Positions 1 through 12,226 of a stretch of DNA of 64,000 bases are shown here, in pieces (within the stretch, counting starts at the first letter, position 1; every line of letters starts with the position of its first letter). The notes below the pieces were generated by a model. That model searched no databases and was not told where the DNA came from. It saw nothing but the letters and a program-made list of their open reading frames with translations. Location: positions 10,478,001 through 10,542,000 of the forward strand of contig NC_079889.1 in NCBI RefSeq assembly GCF_029227915.1. The letters are read 5' to 3'. The DNA is from Hydractinia symbiolongicarpus (lineage: Eukaryota; Cnidaria; Hydrozoa; Anthoathecata; Hydractiniidae). The position numbers and the translations under genes are program-made.

Positions 1-1373
1 AATCACCCATGTCGCAGCGTTAAAAATAGTAACAACGGAAAAATTACTTTTTATAGTTTATATAAATTTTATAGTTTATATAAAGAATAGTGTCTTTTAG
101 TTTCAGCCTCGATGTTCTTAACTCTGTTGACAAATACTGTCCTGATTATTCTTAATATAATCTTAACATGGCTATGACATGAAAATATATAATGCTTTAA
201 TAAATTAAAGCCTGCTATAAGTTGCTATAGCTATTGGCAAATTATTTTTACATTTAGAACAAACAATCGAGGTTCGACATATTGTTAGGATATTCGCAAC
301 CTCTGACCCATTGTTCAGAGTATATTCTTACAAAAAACGTGCTTAAAGAAAATATTTTCTGGCTCAAGACACAACAAAAAACTTAATGTTTAAGAGAAAA
401 TTTAGATCTGAAAGTTAAAACGGCTAAAAAATTGTTATACACCCAAATTCATTTTTCTACCAAATAATCTAAACAACACACCAGCTTTTCTTTCGCTCTC
501 TGAGTAGGTAGCTGGATAAAAGTTCAATCAGTTTTTTACTTCGAATACTAAACTTCGCTGCATCTCAAAGACAACGAATTGAAAGCGTTCTGTTTTTAAA
601 AAATATTTCTAACTATCAACACTAACTTCGTTTGACAACAACAGTTTTGTTTTTTATATTTTAGTTTCGAGTTATCATATTCGAATGCGATAGTTTTTTA
701 TAAAAGGAAGCAACCTTGGTCCCAGAACACAAATATGGAAAATATAGAAGAACAAACAAGCTTTAAGCTAACCTCATGATGAGTAAACATTTAAAACAAC
801 TTTTTCAGGATTAATTTGAAAAAGAGACAACCATCTTCGCTTCTGGTTTTCTTTTTTCAGTTGATAAACAACTTGTTTCCGTGAGTTACGGCGCACACAT
901 GGTAAGCCGGGGGTAAAATCAAATTATTCTATCCATAACGACGTCGTACGGCTTTTAAAATAAACAATAAATAACCCCCGTGTGGCAACGTTTTTTAACT
1001 TAGTAAATTTTAACGTAACGCCACGCTTTGGGGAGACAATGCATGAGCCATAAGAAAGTGACCCGAGATTTTAGTACCGTGAACTCACATAGTCACTCAC
1101 ACAAGCGTATTATAATATAGGATGACCTCCATGTATAATGATCGACGAATACACTGACGAATTTTAATCTTCAAAAGTTGTTTGTTTAATTTAAAGACTT
1201 ATCCACGTAACATTTCATATCTAATTTGCATACCGGACAATTACATTTTAACATTTTTACTCTATTACTTCAGTTTGCAACACGTCAAAACCGTAAAAGG
1301 ATTCATATGTTGTAAAAATAGCGGAATAAGGTTCTTGCCAAAACTAATGAATTGCCACAATAAAAATCTCTTG
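1..1373. other. AT-rich non-coding stretch
   Basis: No reading frame here resembles a known protein and the short open frames have no domain-like composition. I see no RNA gene and no clear repeat with the rest of the window. It may be intergenic or intronic sequence of a gene lying outside the window. Confidence 0.5.
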
Positions 1374-1432
1374 AGTTGATTTACATATTTTCTACAGGCT
1401 AATTGAGCCTGTAGAAAATATGTAAATCAACT
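1374..1432. repeat. Perfect 27-bp inverted repeat (hairpin)
   Basis: Two exactly complementary 27-base arms (1374-1400 and 1406-1432) are separated by the five bases AATTG. The arm centre contains CTACAGGCT / AGCCTGTAG. No coding or repeat context explains it; it could be a tiny foldback element or a structured site. Confidence 0.85.
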
Positions 1433-2183
1433 TTGTTTTTCAACATTTAAAGACGAGCGTGAACAAATAACAACTCCAAGCGATACACCATAAATAGCTA
1501 CCGCATTACTGAACAGAAATTTTCTTAAACTTTTCCCTGAGCTTTCAAGAAAAGCATATAAAATTCCCTGGACATGACCCTTGAAAAGTATATTATTTTC
1601 CCTGGGTCACATAAAAAAACATATTGTTTTCCCTGGGTCTCCAAGGTAATAAACATTAAGCATACTAAGTTCAATTCCTGGTTCCCCAAGTAAAAAACAG
1701 CAGGCATTAGATATTACTAAATAGCGTCTAAAAAACTAGGGTCATTAAATAGAAACATAAATATTAGACAGTGGGAGAAATTGAAACTGAAATTGAAACA
1801 TTTGGGTGTATATTATCCAGCATTTGAATACAGGTGTGTATGTAAACTTCAGCAAAAGAAGATTTATGTACTTCTGAACACTGCTAACTGCCAGAAACTG
1901 TTATTCCATTTAGCTTGATATTAGTCTGAAGTTAACTACTGCAGAACAGTTTCAAGCCCAGAAAGTGGAACATTGACTTAAGACAGGTTAGTGGGTAGCC
2001 AGGCCCATCTAATAAGGTAAATGGTGCTGGTTAAAAACGTATCTTGAGAAGTTTGACTTCAGTCCAAAATAAAACAAAACGAAATGGGTTACAGTCAAAC
2101 AAAAACTAAAGATCTATCCAGAAGACAAAATCAGTCCAACACAAAAACAAACAAAATAGAAACAGCCAGTTGTTTAGTCGTTT
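1433..2183. other. Non-coding, with degenerate TTTTCCCTGGGT repeats at 1525-1700
   Basis: About four degenerate copies of a motif like TATTTTCCCTGGGTC occur between 1525 and 1700. The same motif in the same orientation recurs at 5165-5300, on the other side of the hAT-like gene. The rest shows nothing recognisable. Confidence 0.5.
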
Positions 2184-4826
2184 TTATTTACAAACTTTCC
2201 TCCTCTTCTCCTCTAAAACCAAGAGTGCTTCATCTAAGCTTTTTACTTGAGTTTTCAACTCAACACTTCTTCTTTTCAATGCATTTGCCTTGGTTACAAG
2301 TGACACAACGTTATCTTTATCTTTTTCAGCTTTCTCTACGGATGAAACGAATTCTTTGTCTAATGCTTCACATGTCTTCTGCAAATCATCACGTTTAGCT
2401 TTTGTGTCTCTTATTTCATCATTTAATATGCGCTTTTGATTCTCATCTCTTTCATTGCGTTTTTTCTGTCTCTGTAGTTCTAAACTGTCTTCATACTTTT
2501 GTCTTGCAGAAGCTACAGATCGAAGCAGCTTGTTAGTTACCTGAATACTATCAGGTTTTAAACCATTAGCAATCATATGATCACTCACAACCTTTTTAGC
2601 TACGATAGATTCTTCTTTCATGTTTTGTCTGAGGACAGAGTTGTTAATACTAAAACTTCTTTCAACTGACGCTTGACCGTGACTTAATGTTAAGACTAAT
2701 TTGATAAGAAAAGAAAGTTCCTTGAAACTTTTTACGGCCAACATCACCAAAATAAAATTCATCTAAGTCTTCTTGAAACCTATCAAAACTCTGAAATTTA
2801 TTAATGTGAAGTTTCAAATTGTGATCGGAAAACTCATTAAATTCTTCAGTGATTTTGTCACATTGAAAAGATGTTAAAACTCTAAGCTTCACCAGATATG
2901 TTAACATGCTTCTCAGTTTGGTTTGCAAAACAGAGGAGCTTTCAGTAACCATTACCTTGGGATCAAATATAGTGGAATTTTTAACAACATTTTTTGACAA
3001 CGGACTCTTGTCGAATAACTTCTCAACAATAGATCTAACAAATATAACAGCATCAGTAAAGAACTTAGCCACCTGTGCATTAGTTATTAGATCTTTTCTT
3101 TTTAATTCGTTTATTTCAAATCTAGTAGCAAAGCCTAAATTATAATTCTTTGGTTTCATAAGCACTGAATTATCATTCAAATTGACAGCTTTTAAATCAC
3201 TTATTGATTCACATTTTGTTAACACATCAGGCTTAACAATCAATCTCATTAAATTCTTTAAAAGCTTGGTCAAGTCTTGATACATATAAGGAACCATTGG
3301 TTTGTCCGTTTGGTACATTACCAAAAATGGTTGCAAAATTCCAGCTAGGAAACTGAAAAACTTCAATTTCGCAGGTGTGAGCAGGTCTTTAGCAGCATCT
3401 TTCACATAACCATAGCTCTTAGAAGCAGGTCGTTTTGATTTCGGAAGACCTTCCCAAAACTTTACGATTTTCACAATATTTTCCCAAATTTCAATGAGAC
3501 GCTCTGCTACAACTTTGTCTTCCACCCACCTGAAAATGAAAACATATAACCTACATTACTACTAAACTTTTCAACATATAGACATATTACAGTACAATTT
3601 ACATATTTCTCAATAAATTAGCTTTTTTCTAATACCACATACTGCAATTTAAATTCAGGTGACCATTATAATTTATTATTAATGCACATGAATTAAAAAT
3701 GACACACTTTGTCTTTCTACCACCAAGAGAGTAGCTTACTATACCGTGTAGCACAAAAATTTAGCGGATAAACATTAGATGATGTCACACTTTCATAATC
3801 ATCTCTTCTGGCTGGTGTGTCGTGCAATATTTGGTAAGAACCATGGAGTATTTTCTTAATGTTCCATTCAGTAGAAACTGCAGCATTTTTGAAAGCACCA
3901 TGAATAGTGTGAAGACCACAGCTACCTATGTCAATGAGTTGATGTTGTTCATTGTCAAGACGGTCTTTCTGGACTTTTTCCAAAAATTTGAAGTTAACGC
4001 TAGGTCCATCCATGGATACTTGAAACATTTTGTTTGGATCTAATTTCCCAAGCGTCTTCGTGAAATGGCTGAACAAATCTTGGTGAGCACTATGTCCAAG
4101 AAAGCTTGAGTCTAAGTAACGGATTTTAACTTTGTCATCAACAGGGTCAAAAAATCTTACTAGTACATCCATTTCACAGTTCTGAGTTACAGTATTCAAA
4201 CTTTCGTCAAAAGAGACAACATAACATTCAACTTTTTTCAATGAATCATACAAGATGTCTCTGAAGTATGGGGCAATTCCAAAGTTGATGATATAATGGA
4301 CTTTGGTAGGCCCAAGTTCAAATGACTGAGCAATTTTGCTGTCTGGGAACATGCATCTAAATGTTTGACCAAGGTTAGTACAAGAATTGTTAGAAAAGCC
4401 GTTAACAACTACTTTTAAGGCCCAAATTATTTCAGATTTCTGCTTTTGACTGTCTTTTAATAGCAACTCAAGTGAAGTTTCTTCTGTGGCTTTAGTCTTA
4501 TGAACTGACTGAATTTGACTAGATGTAGAACCACTAGATGTAGAGGTAGAATCACTAGATGTACTTGGCTCTTCAATACTAATAGGCTGTTCGCTTCTAT
4601 TACTAATAGTTTTTGCTTTAAAGAACATTTGCCTTCGGTCTACATGCATTTTATGAGTTTTACCACTTGTATGACTAACTAAGGCTTGACGACCCATATT
4701 TGACAACTTGATCGTCTTATGACAAACTTTACATCGAGCCTCTGTGTTATCTTTGGTTTTTACAATCCACTCCTTAAAGTCTGGATCATCCAGCCAATCC
4801 TTTGAGAAATAGGTTTGATCTTTCAT
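2184..4826 (-). pseudogene. hAT-like zinc-finger transposase-derived gene, broken by one frameshift
   Basis: The gene reads right to left. Exon 1 (4826-3721) starts at an ATG and encodes a C2H2/BED-like finger near residues 30-60 (CKVC ... H-x5-H), a Ser/Thr-rich linker and the start of an RNase H-like core. A 191-bp intron (3720-3530) has GT..AG borders and joins in frame (SWW to WVEDK). Exon 2 runs to about 2710. There the frame shifts by one base within an A5 run, and the protein resumes as FKELSFLIKLVLTLSHGQAS. The SHGQASVERSFS stretch is the hAT C-terminal dimerisation signature, followed by a long charged coiled coil ending at 2184. Domestication or a recently dead copy are both possible; the single-base lesion could also be a sequencing error. 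Confidence 0.7.
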
Positions 4827-5164
4827 ATTTTATTTTAATACACTAGAAAACAACAGAACTAAAAACTTACAAAAAATAAGAACAGAACACCATAGATTAC
4901 AACAAACTGCATTACACAAGTACCAATCGCTAAACTTTTATCACTTTTTAAAATCACATGCAAGCTACAGAATAAAAAACTACGTTAACAATTTGTTTAT
5001 ATTATAAAGAGTGTCGCCAGAAGAAAAGAGATGCTGTATCTATATAAACAAAATTAAAAGTTGCATAAATCTGTTTGGTTGAACACTATGGCTACCATTA
5101 ATCATGCTGAAAAGCTAACAATGAAATAATAGTAACACAACTTCAGTTCAACTTGCTACCAATT

Positions 5165-5312
5165 TTTTTTTTCCCTGAGTCTCTTGCAAATGCCATATAT
5201 TTTCCCTGGGTCAAAATTTTTTCCAGGTGCGTTTCCAGGTTTTCCCTGAGTTTTTCAAAAAGTGGTATATTTTCCAGGTTTTCCAGGTTTTCCAGGGTCT
5301 GTGGGAACCCTG
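5165..5312 (-). repeat. Degenerate CCTGGAAAA repeat ending in CAGGGTTCCC
   Basis: Read on the minus strand, this starts with CAGGGTTCCCACAGACCCTG at 5312 and continues as repeated AACCTGGAAAA units. CAGGG starts are common for hAT ends, so this may be the 5' terminus of the element carrying the gene at 2184-4826. I found no matching inverted end on the left side, so the element is not proven complete. Confidence 0.4.
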
Positions 5313-5409
5313 CTGAATAGAAAAAATAAACACACGCGTAATTTTGTGTTTATTTTTTCTAAAATAAACACAAAATAACGTACAAAAAAGTGGAACCTTG
5401 AGTACGAGC

Positions 5410-5960
5410 GAAAATGAGCACAAGCTGTTTCTATCACTTTTATTATGTCCATATATGAATGTCATAAAATTGTCTCTCAATTCAGAAATTTCTAAAGTAA
5501 TTTTAAATGCAAAACTTACAAGTTTAGCTTCCGGGGTCTTCCCTCCCATTACGAAACCAAATTGCAAATTTGCTCACTTGTTTTAGTCTGACAACGTAAA
5601 AATTGACATTTTAAAGGAGGGAGTAAGTGTCAGGTTTGTCAAAGTCTACTGACGTTTTCAATTGGCTTGAACTAGGTTCCACGGCATGATCTTCTCTGAT
5701 GCTAAATTTTTAAAATGAAGAACATCATAATTTGAAGCGAAATCGTGAATAAAGCGTAAACATTTTGCGTGTACAAAATTCCACAGTGAACTGAAACCTC
5801 GTTGAAAAAAAGGAACATGATTTACCTGGACTATAGAAGCCTTAAATTCTTTCTTAATATAATAGAAAATTTTTGTGTGCTGCAGTAAATTTTCAAGTTA
5901 TTCCAGTAAGCGTTATATATACTGAACTTGTTGCAACGGAATAATAACTCTTATAATGGA
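5410..5960. repeat. Diverged duplication, copy A
   Basis: This stretch aligns in the same orientation with 8260-9560. Shared blocks include GAATGTCATAAAATTGTCTC, the series CTTGAACTAGGTTCCACGG / CTTGAACTATGTTCCACGG followed by ATGATCTT, and GAAGC..GTGAATA..GCGTAA. Copy A lacks the MITE that interrupts copy B. No protein is recognised in either copy. Confidence 0.65.
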
Positions 5961-8255
5961 AACCAACCTTAATAGAAACTTAACTGGTAATAGAAACAAT
6001 GTAACTCCAACCTTTATAGATACTTAACCGATAATAAAAGCGGTTTAACTCCCATAGGAAAATTTTGAACGTTAAAGTTTTGTGTTTTTAAAACATTAAA
6101 CAGGATCAAAATGTGTTTTTCATCCGAAGTATTCATTGGATGTTTTTAAGGTTTGTGAACTTATTTATGTTTCTTGTTTTTCTATTTTTTTTTTTTTTTT
6201 TTTTTTTTTTGCCACAAAAAGCACACATTTTAAATTTTTGTTTATTTTTACTATTTGCTAGTTCCTTTTCTGAGATTAAAAACACGACACGCATCGTATT
6301 TCCTCTAATAGGCGATCTCTGTGATAAGCGCCCTATTTGAAATGCGCCCCCTGTGATAAGTGTCCATCTAATAAGCGCGTTCGAAATGACTTACCTTCCA
6401 GGCTGTCTATAAGTTTTTTTACAAGAATAGTTGTTGTTTTCGTTTGAGCATGAATATTGCTAACTTTTAGGCAATAATCATCCTGATATATTCTTAGCAT
6501 ATTCTTAGCCTAAAGTTTAAGCAGCCTTATTTAACTGACAGACAGATAACTATATTTTGTTGAGAAAAAATACTTCAAATAAAACCTGAGAACAAATTAT
6601 TTTATATCAACATGCAAAAAGGAACCAAACGGTCATAATATTCCACTTGGACGCGAGCAAATTTTCAACATGAGCATTTTCCTAGGATATTCACATTTTT
6701 TGTCTTATTTCATCTTTTTTTTCTATTATTATTGTTTCTAATTCATTTCACAATTTCTTTTAGATGCGGATAACGCGCCTTTGGTATGAAACGCTGGTTA
6801 TATGACTTTATCTATTATAGAGTTATATGTGCATATTAAATAAAGCAGGAAGTTCTCGAGTTATTTCCGTTCCATTAAGCTTTCTAAATTACAACTTTGT
6901 CCTTTGTTTTTTTTATCTCATCCGCCATATACAGCCGCAATGATTTAGTTGTGTCTGAAAGTAAAGTAACTCGAGAACTTTGTAGTAATGGTGTGTGGTT
7001 ATGAGTACTTGTGGAATGCGTAGGTTTGCATGCGCGTCAGGTAGCGTCACTTTTGTTCATGCTTTGGGGTATTTTTTGAGTAAAAGCTTTGAGCGCTGGT
7101 GTCGGCGACGTTTTATGCACTAGTTTGGGCGATTAAGGCAAAATATATTAGGGGATATAGAGTGGGAGTGGACGGTATATGTAGGCTAGGTAGGTTTTAA
7201 TGAGTGGAAGGTTTTCAATAATGTTCGACCTAATGACATTCGTATAAATTTTGACTAGAAAATTTGCTCCGCTATACAAAAACGAAATAAAAGCGAATAA
7301 AAAAAATTTTCACTTGCCTTTACTCCATAGATAATTGGATTTTGACGATCACTGCATTCCATTTCATTAATTAAATTCATTTTTCCTTATATTCATTTTT
7401 CCTTGTGTGGAGACACTTCATACCATTTTAATAAAAAAACTGCGAAATTATGTCGTAAAAATATATTTTGAAAGATGAAAATTTGAAAATGATAATAAGC
7501 ATAATAAGTTTGACACACAAATCTTAGTGTTTCTTGTCACAATTATTCATCAAACAACCCGGAAAAAATGGCTCAGTTTAACTTATAACTACATTTTAAG
7601 TTTACAACCTTTTTGTGCATTACATTTAGAAATGATGCTTTCCTGCCTAATTTATTCCATGAAAACTAATCTTATTTCTGACGAATGCGCTGATAGCTTA
7701 TGAAACAACCAATTTGACAAATGATTAAAAATAAAAGAAATGAACGATTTGAAAAAATTGAATAAAAAAGTAAATATAAAAAATTAAAAAAATTAAAATT
7801 GCAGTTTCCAACTTGAATTATTTTTATAAAAATTATTTCCGGTTCCAGTTACGACACATTGTGGGCATATAATTTTATTGATATTCAGTGATAATCATTT
7901 CTGACAGTAAATACAACTTTGTAAAAGTCATGTCATTTTATTTTATCCTCGGTGAGTGACATGAAAACAAACGCAGGAACATGCCATTACAAATCGTCTT
8001 ATGTCATTTTAAGGGATATATTTTTGTCTTGTGGGTTCAATCCGAATAAAGTGTTTTCTTGTATAGTATTTCCTAAATTGTCTTATTTCAATCTATTGAC
8101 GTATTACTTTCCTATACTGTTGTTTCTTTGTTGTAACTCTTCATCAAAAGTAATGCAGTGATATTTTTTCTGTAAAAATTAAATTGATAACATACAAAAA
8201 GCCTTCAGCGTACTTTCAAGGCTGTTTATTTTTTGGAAAATTATATCTCTGAATA
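5961..8255. other. Non-coding spacer between duplicated copies
   Basis: AT-rich sequence with a poly-T tract near 6184-6210. No frame looks like a conserved protein and no RNA gene is visible. Confidence 0.5.
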
Positions 8256-9560
8256 AAATGTGCGATCGCTTTTATTTCCCTATTCAATAATGTTCGCATA
8301 CGAATGTCATAAAATTGTCTCCCAATTTACTTATTCGGAAAAGTCTTATTCCAACAAAAGGAGCTTTTTTATTGTTAAGACAAAGGTCAGTTTTTAATTC
8401 TCTTTTTAAATTTATTTTTAAATGCAGATATTACAAGTTTTGTTTTAGCTTCACGGTTTTTCAACCTAGTTGTAGAAACAAATCGTAATCTTTGCTAATA
8501 TATTTTAGTCCGAAAACGTAAAAATTAGAATATTAGAGAAGGCAATAATTTCAGGATTGACATAAAGCAGGATGTCCTTGAAAGGAAGAAACTTTCGCGG
8601 ACGAGCAATCTGGATTTTTTTTACGAGAAAAACTTTCGCGAACCGATAATGAAGTATTAAAACACAATATAAAACAGGATATGAATGTTGTAATTATTTT
8701 ATCACACAAAAAAATACTATATAACATTCTTAGTCTATAATGTATTCGCAATTTTCCGAAATTTCATGAGCCTTTTGAATGAAAGTTATTTTCTCGTTGA
8801 CAAAAATTATAAAAATTATTGTTCTGATTCTTTATCACCTTTGTTATAGTTTCTAAGCCTTTTTTCTCAAAGCCATTCCTATAAACTTAGCTAATTAAAA
8901 ATTAAAAAAATTAAGACAACGATTCTTGTTTTTCCCTTTTACTGAGTAGTTAAATCGGACACACGTTCTAGAAAAATTTGCGGGAAAAAAACTTTCGCAT
9001 ACAACACCTTTAAGAAAATTTCGCGGAAGAAACTTTCGCGGAAAGGCCCCCAAAACCGCGAAACTTTCTTCCAGCGAAAGTTTCTTCCTTTAAAATAAGG
9101 CAATAAAACGGGTTCCCAAACTTTTCCCAGATGAAGTTACTATTCTCTGTCTGTAAAACTCAGGCAGGATTTTTATTTTGATAAAAGGAGCGCTTAAATC
9201 GGGTGGCAGTTCAAAAAGCTACCGCACATGTAATTTCGGTTACCGTGTAAATTCCTCCAACAGACTTGACTTGAACTATGTTCCACGGTATGATCTTTTT
9301 GACGCTAATTTTTTATGTGGAAAAATTCTTTCTTCACACGCATTACTTTGAAGCCGAACGTGAATAGGGCGTAAGCATTTCGTGCGTACAAATTTCCATA
9401 ATGTACTCAAACCACATGCTTTCGTTCAATGCACAGTGTAACTTGTTGATGTGCAAAACATTTTAAGGAAAATAACATGACTTTCCTGGCTTATGAAATG
9501 GCTTAAATTCATTGTTACAACAACAAATGTTTTGTATGTTGTTGCAAATGAATTAGTTAT
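8256..9560. repeat. Diverged duplication, copy B (interrupted)
   Basis: Second copy of the sequence at 5410-5960, in direct orientation and about 2.8 kb downstream. Alignment is lost at about 8575 and resumes past 9091, where the MITE described separately sits. The 3' half, from the TTCCACGGTATGATC block to about 9560, again follows copy A. Confidence 0.6.
8581..9091. mobile_element. MITE-like element with AAAGGAAGAAACTTTCGC ends
   Basis: The left end AAAGGAAGAAACTTTCGC (8581-8598) is matched exactly, in reverse complement, at 9074-9091. Further AACTTTCGCGG-type motifs lie just inside both ends in both orientations, suggesting repeated subterminal binding sites. It has no coding capacity and splits duplication copy B. 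Length is about 511 bp. Target duplications are not obvious. Confidence 0.65.
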
Positions 9561-9634
9561 TCCAAATTTTCAGTTAGAACATGTTCTTTTCTTTTAAATG
9601 TTCCGCATATCAACAAGTTACACTGTGCATTGAA
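9425..9634. repeat. Inverted repeat with 29-bp arms
   Basis: TTCAATGCACAGTGTAACTT... at 9425-9453 is matched in reverse complement by 9606-9634 with one mismatch. Weaker complementarity continues about 30 bases inward (AACATTTTAAGGAAAATAAC against its mirror). The left arm belongs to duplication copy B, so the right arm looks like a local inverted copy. Confidence 0.7.
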
Positions 9635-10062
9635 GGATTTTTTTTTGTTAATTTTTTAATAAAAGTGTATAAAAATTGAGTAAGATCCCTACCTTTTTAT
9701 TTTTCTTGTTGTGAACTCTGTACGTCATTTGTAGTTGCGTTCAGGTATCAGTTTAAACTGTTACCGGTTACCTCAACGGAGCGATTGAACGTTGCTTAGA
9801 TACGTGAGACTATTTCGAACGAAGGCTGCTTAGGTACGAAGTATTTTTGCTGACGGTGTTACACCTGATGAGGTGAAAGTAAGCCAACAGAACTGTACAG
9901 CATCATCTGTAAGTGAAATGCTGAATACTCCCAAAGTTGTTCACAATGCAAAACATCAAATGCAACGAAAGGAAAAGACTGTCAACGCGTTAACCGAGGC
10001 AGAGAGTTTGATAGACTTACTTCACAATAGATCCATTGTTCGTTCTGTACGTTTCACCGGGA

Positions 10063-10209
10063 AATGCTATATGTCATTCAACTACCATAGCCTTCGACCA
10101 AATGGTACACAGGTGGATACATTGCAACGATAGAGCGGTAATTTTCTGTGATGACCGCCTTATTAACAGTCACGAGTCATATGTTTTCTTTTTAGAAGAG
10201 CTGAGATAA
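10063..10209 (+). pseudogene. C-terminal fragment of a USP-family deubiquitinase
   Basis: The frame ending in TAA at 10207-10209 reads RWIHCNDRAVIFCDD and finishes FFLEELR. This matches the very C-terminus of the USP catalytic domain seen more completely at 43600-43702 (KWFHCNDRAVFPCKQ ... FLKELR). Residues before it (NAICHSTTIAFDQM) correspond loosely to the GHYTTVAYNQV part of that copy, with the catalytic His context eroded. Nothing N-terminal is recognisable, so this is a broken fragment rather than a gene. Confidence 0.55.
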
Positions 10210-11660
10210 GAATATTTTAACCGGAATGAGTCAGCAAGGCACGGCGGGTAAAAACGGTCCAAGAAATGCTTATCAAAAGCGTCCGCGTTTTTCGGCCCGT
10301 AGGTTTTTAAAAACGGTCGAGGACCGTAAGTATTATATCTTTGGTACATGGTACCATACTTTTATCTGGTATGTGTTTTAAACGTGTCTGATGGTTTTAC
10401 GAGCGCTAGAATTTGAAAGTCGAATAAATTTTCTTTCGATCGAATACAAACATGCTTATGTTGAACATCGTGGAATGTCTTTTTAGCTGTCTTGAAATAG
10501 TGCCTCTTTCAATTTTACCCTTCCAGTAACAAACTTTGTTGGGTATAGAATAGTATTAAATGGTATTATTTTTCTATTTGAAGGCATTAAAACGCAAGTT
10601 GTAAGACGAATCTTCAATTCTGTTGTTTTACATTTTTTAATTTTGAAGTTTTTTTGGTAAATAAAAGCAACGGAAGTATGGGAAAATTGTAGTAAGCTAC
10701 GTATGGCAGTCTCAGGAATTAAGAAATGGCGGCCATTTTTAAATTGTTTCTTTTTTATTATATTCTGTAAACTAAGGTGTGTTAATGGTCTATCTGGCTA
10801 TGTCCTATGAGTATAAGTATATTTTAGGTCTCATATAGCCGACTTCTCAATTTTTCACAATATATACAAGAAACCCATCCATATAAAAAAAATTAAAACT
10901 TGTCTTTAAAGCTAGCTAGCTAGCTAAATATTTTGTGGATGTGTTGTCCCATTGTATAGCTATAGCTAGCTATGCTTTATTCTGACTAAATTTTCTCATG
11001 TATTAATTTTTTCGCAAGTTTTCATTCATCCACAAGTAACAAGGAAAAATTTAGGGTTTTTAGGCAAAATAGATGCGTTAAACCGTAGCTAGCTAGAGTT
11101 CTGTGTATAGATGAGCGAATGTTTACAAAGTTCTGTATATGTACGCGCATTCTTACAGGCAATAAAAGAAGGACCACATAAGAAAAACTATTTCCACTAA
11201 TTTATATATTTAAGGAATAAACGATCTAAAAGGAGCTGGAATTGGAATACCGTTTTTTTTAATTAAGAAAAGAAAAATGTTTTTCCCTATAAATAACGAA
11301 CTTGTGTTTATATATATATACGTTTATTCTTATTTTTTTTAAAACATTCCAAGACATAAAAATTCATTTCTTTGTGTCATTCGCCAAAATAAATTCCGTT
11401 AAAATAAACATTTTTTTGTATTCGCCAAATTAAATCCTCGCCAAATTTTATAAAATTTATCATTCGCAAAATTAAATCCCCGCCAAGTATTCCATTTTGG
11501 TCATTCACCATTAAATACTCTCCAAAATTTATCCACTTAAGATAGTAAATAAAAATATCCTCTCTTTTTCATCTTCTTTTTCTAAAATGACAGATAATAA
11601 CTTTTCTTTTCTATATATATATATAATATATATATTTATAATTACCTATGTTTTTAGATC
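10210..11660. other. Non-coding, with AGCT and CGCCAAATTAAATCC-type repeats
   Basis: A short AGCT microsatellite lies near 10911-10926. Between 11386 and 11530 a motif like TCGCCAAATTAAATCC recurs about four times in degenerate form. An AT microsatellite precedes the next gene. No coding sequence is recognised. Confidence 0.45.
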
Positions 11661-11667
11661 ATGTATA

Positions 11668-12171
11668 ATGATGTCAGATTTAATTGATTCATATGCAGAG
11701 TTGGACGAAAAAAATATCCTCGTCATCAATTTAATAAAGTTTCACTTCGATACAATTTTAACATCTCTTAATCGAAAAATTCAAGCAAAACAAACTTTGT
11801 ATAATCCCTTCAAAGTTGTCATTAATGAACGTGTCCATTCCGAAATATTTTTAGCTGTTTATAAAGCCATTCGCGACTTCCGCACAGCTTACGGTAGAGA
11901 ATTGATTGTTAAGAAAGACAAAAGTGGTATCATTAAAGAAATTAGTATTATTTTTCACCATCTTGGGTCATTGAAATTCCATTTATCAAACTTGTCTAGC
12001 CTTGATATCAATAAAATATTCAAAAAGAAGTTTAAAAGCAATGCCGTCGGTGATATAATATGTGACGATGAAAAAAAATGTATTTTACATTACAAAGTGT
12101 CAACAAAGACATTAAATATAACTGCATCGTACAAAGTTGTCAATCAATATGGTATGGTATGTAGTTATTGA
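11668..12171 (+). CDS. Small hypothetical protein upstream of the large ORF
   Basis: I chose the ATG at 11668 because the earlier in-frame ATG (11587) translates an AT microsatellite into a meaningless Ile/Tyr run. A possible 3' splice site (TTTTTAG) lies just before 11661. The 167-residue product is soluble-looking, Lys- and Ile-rich, with no motif I recognise. It ends about 55 bp before the start of the large ORF, in a different frame. It could be an accessory protein of the same mobile element, or an independent host exon. Confidence 0.45.
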   Translation: MMSDLIDSYAELDEKNILVINLIKFHFDTILTSLNRKIQAKQTLYNPFKVVINERVHSEIFLAVYKAIRDFRTAYGRELIVKKDKSGIIKEISIIFHHLGSLKFHLSNLSSLDINKIFKKKFKSNAVGDIICDDEKKCILHYKVSTKTLNITASYKVVNQYGMVCSY

Positions 12172-12226
12172 CAGAATTGGATTTTTATCCTAGTTAAATG
12201 TTTTTATTTTGTTGTATTTCTATGCC

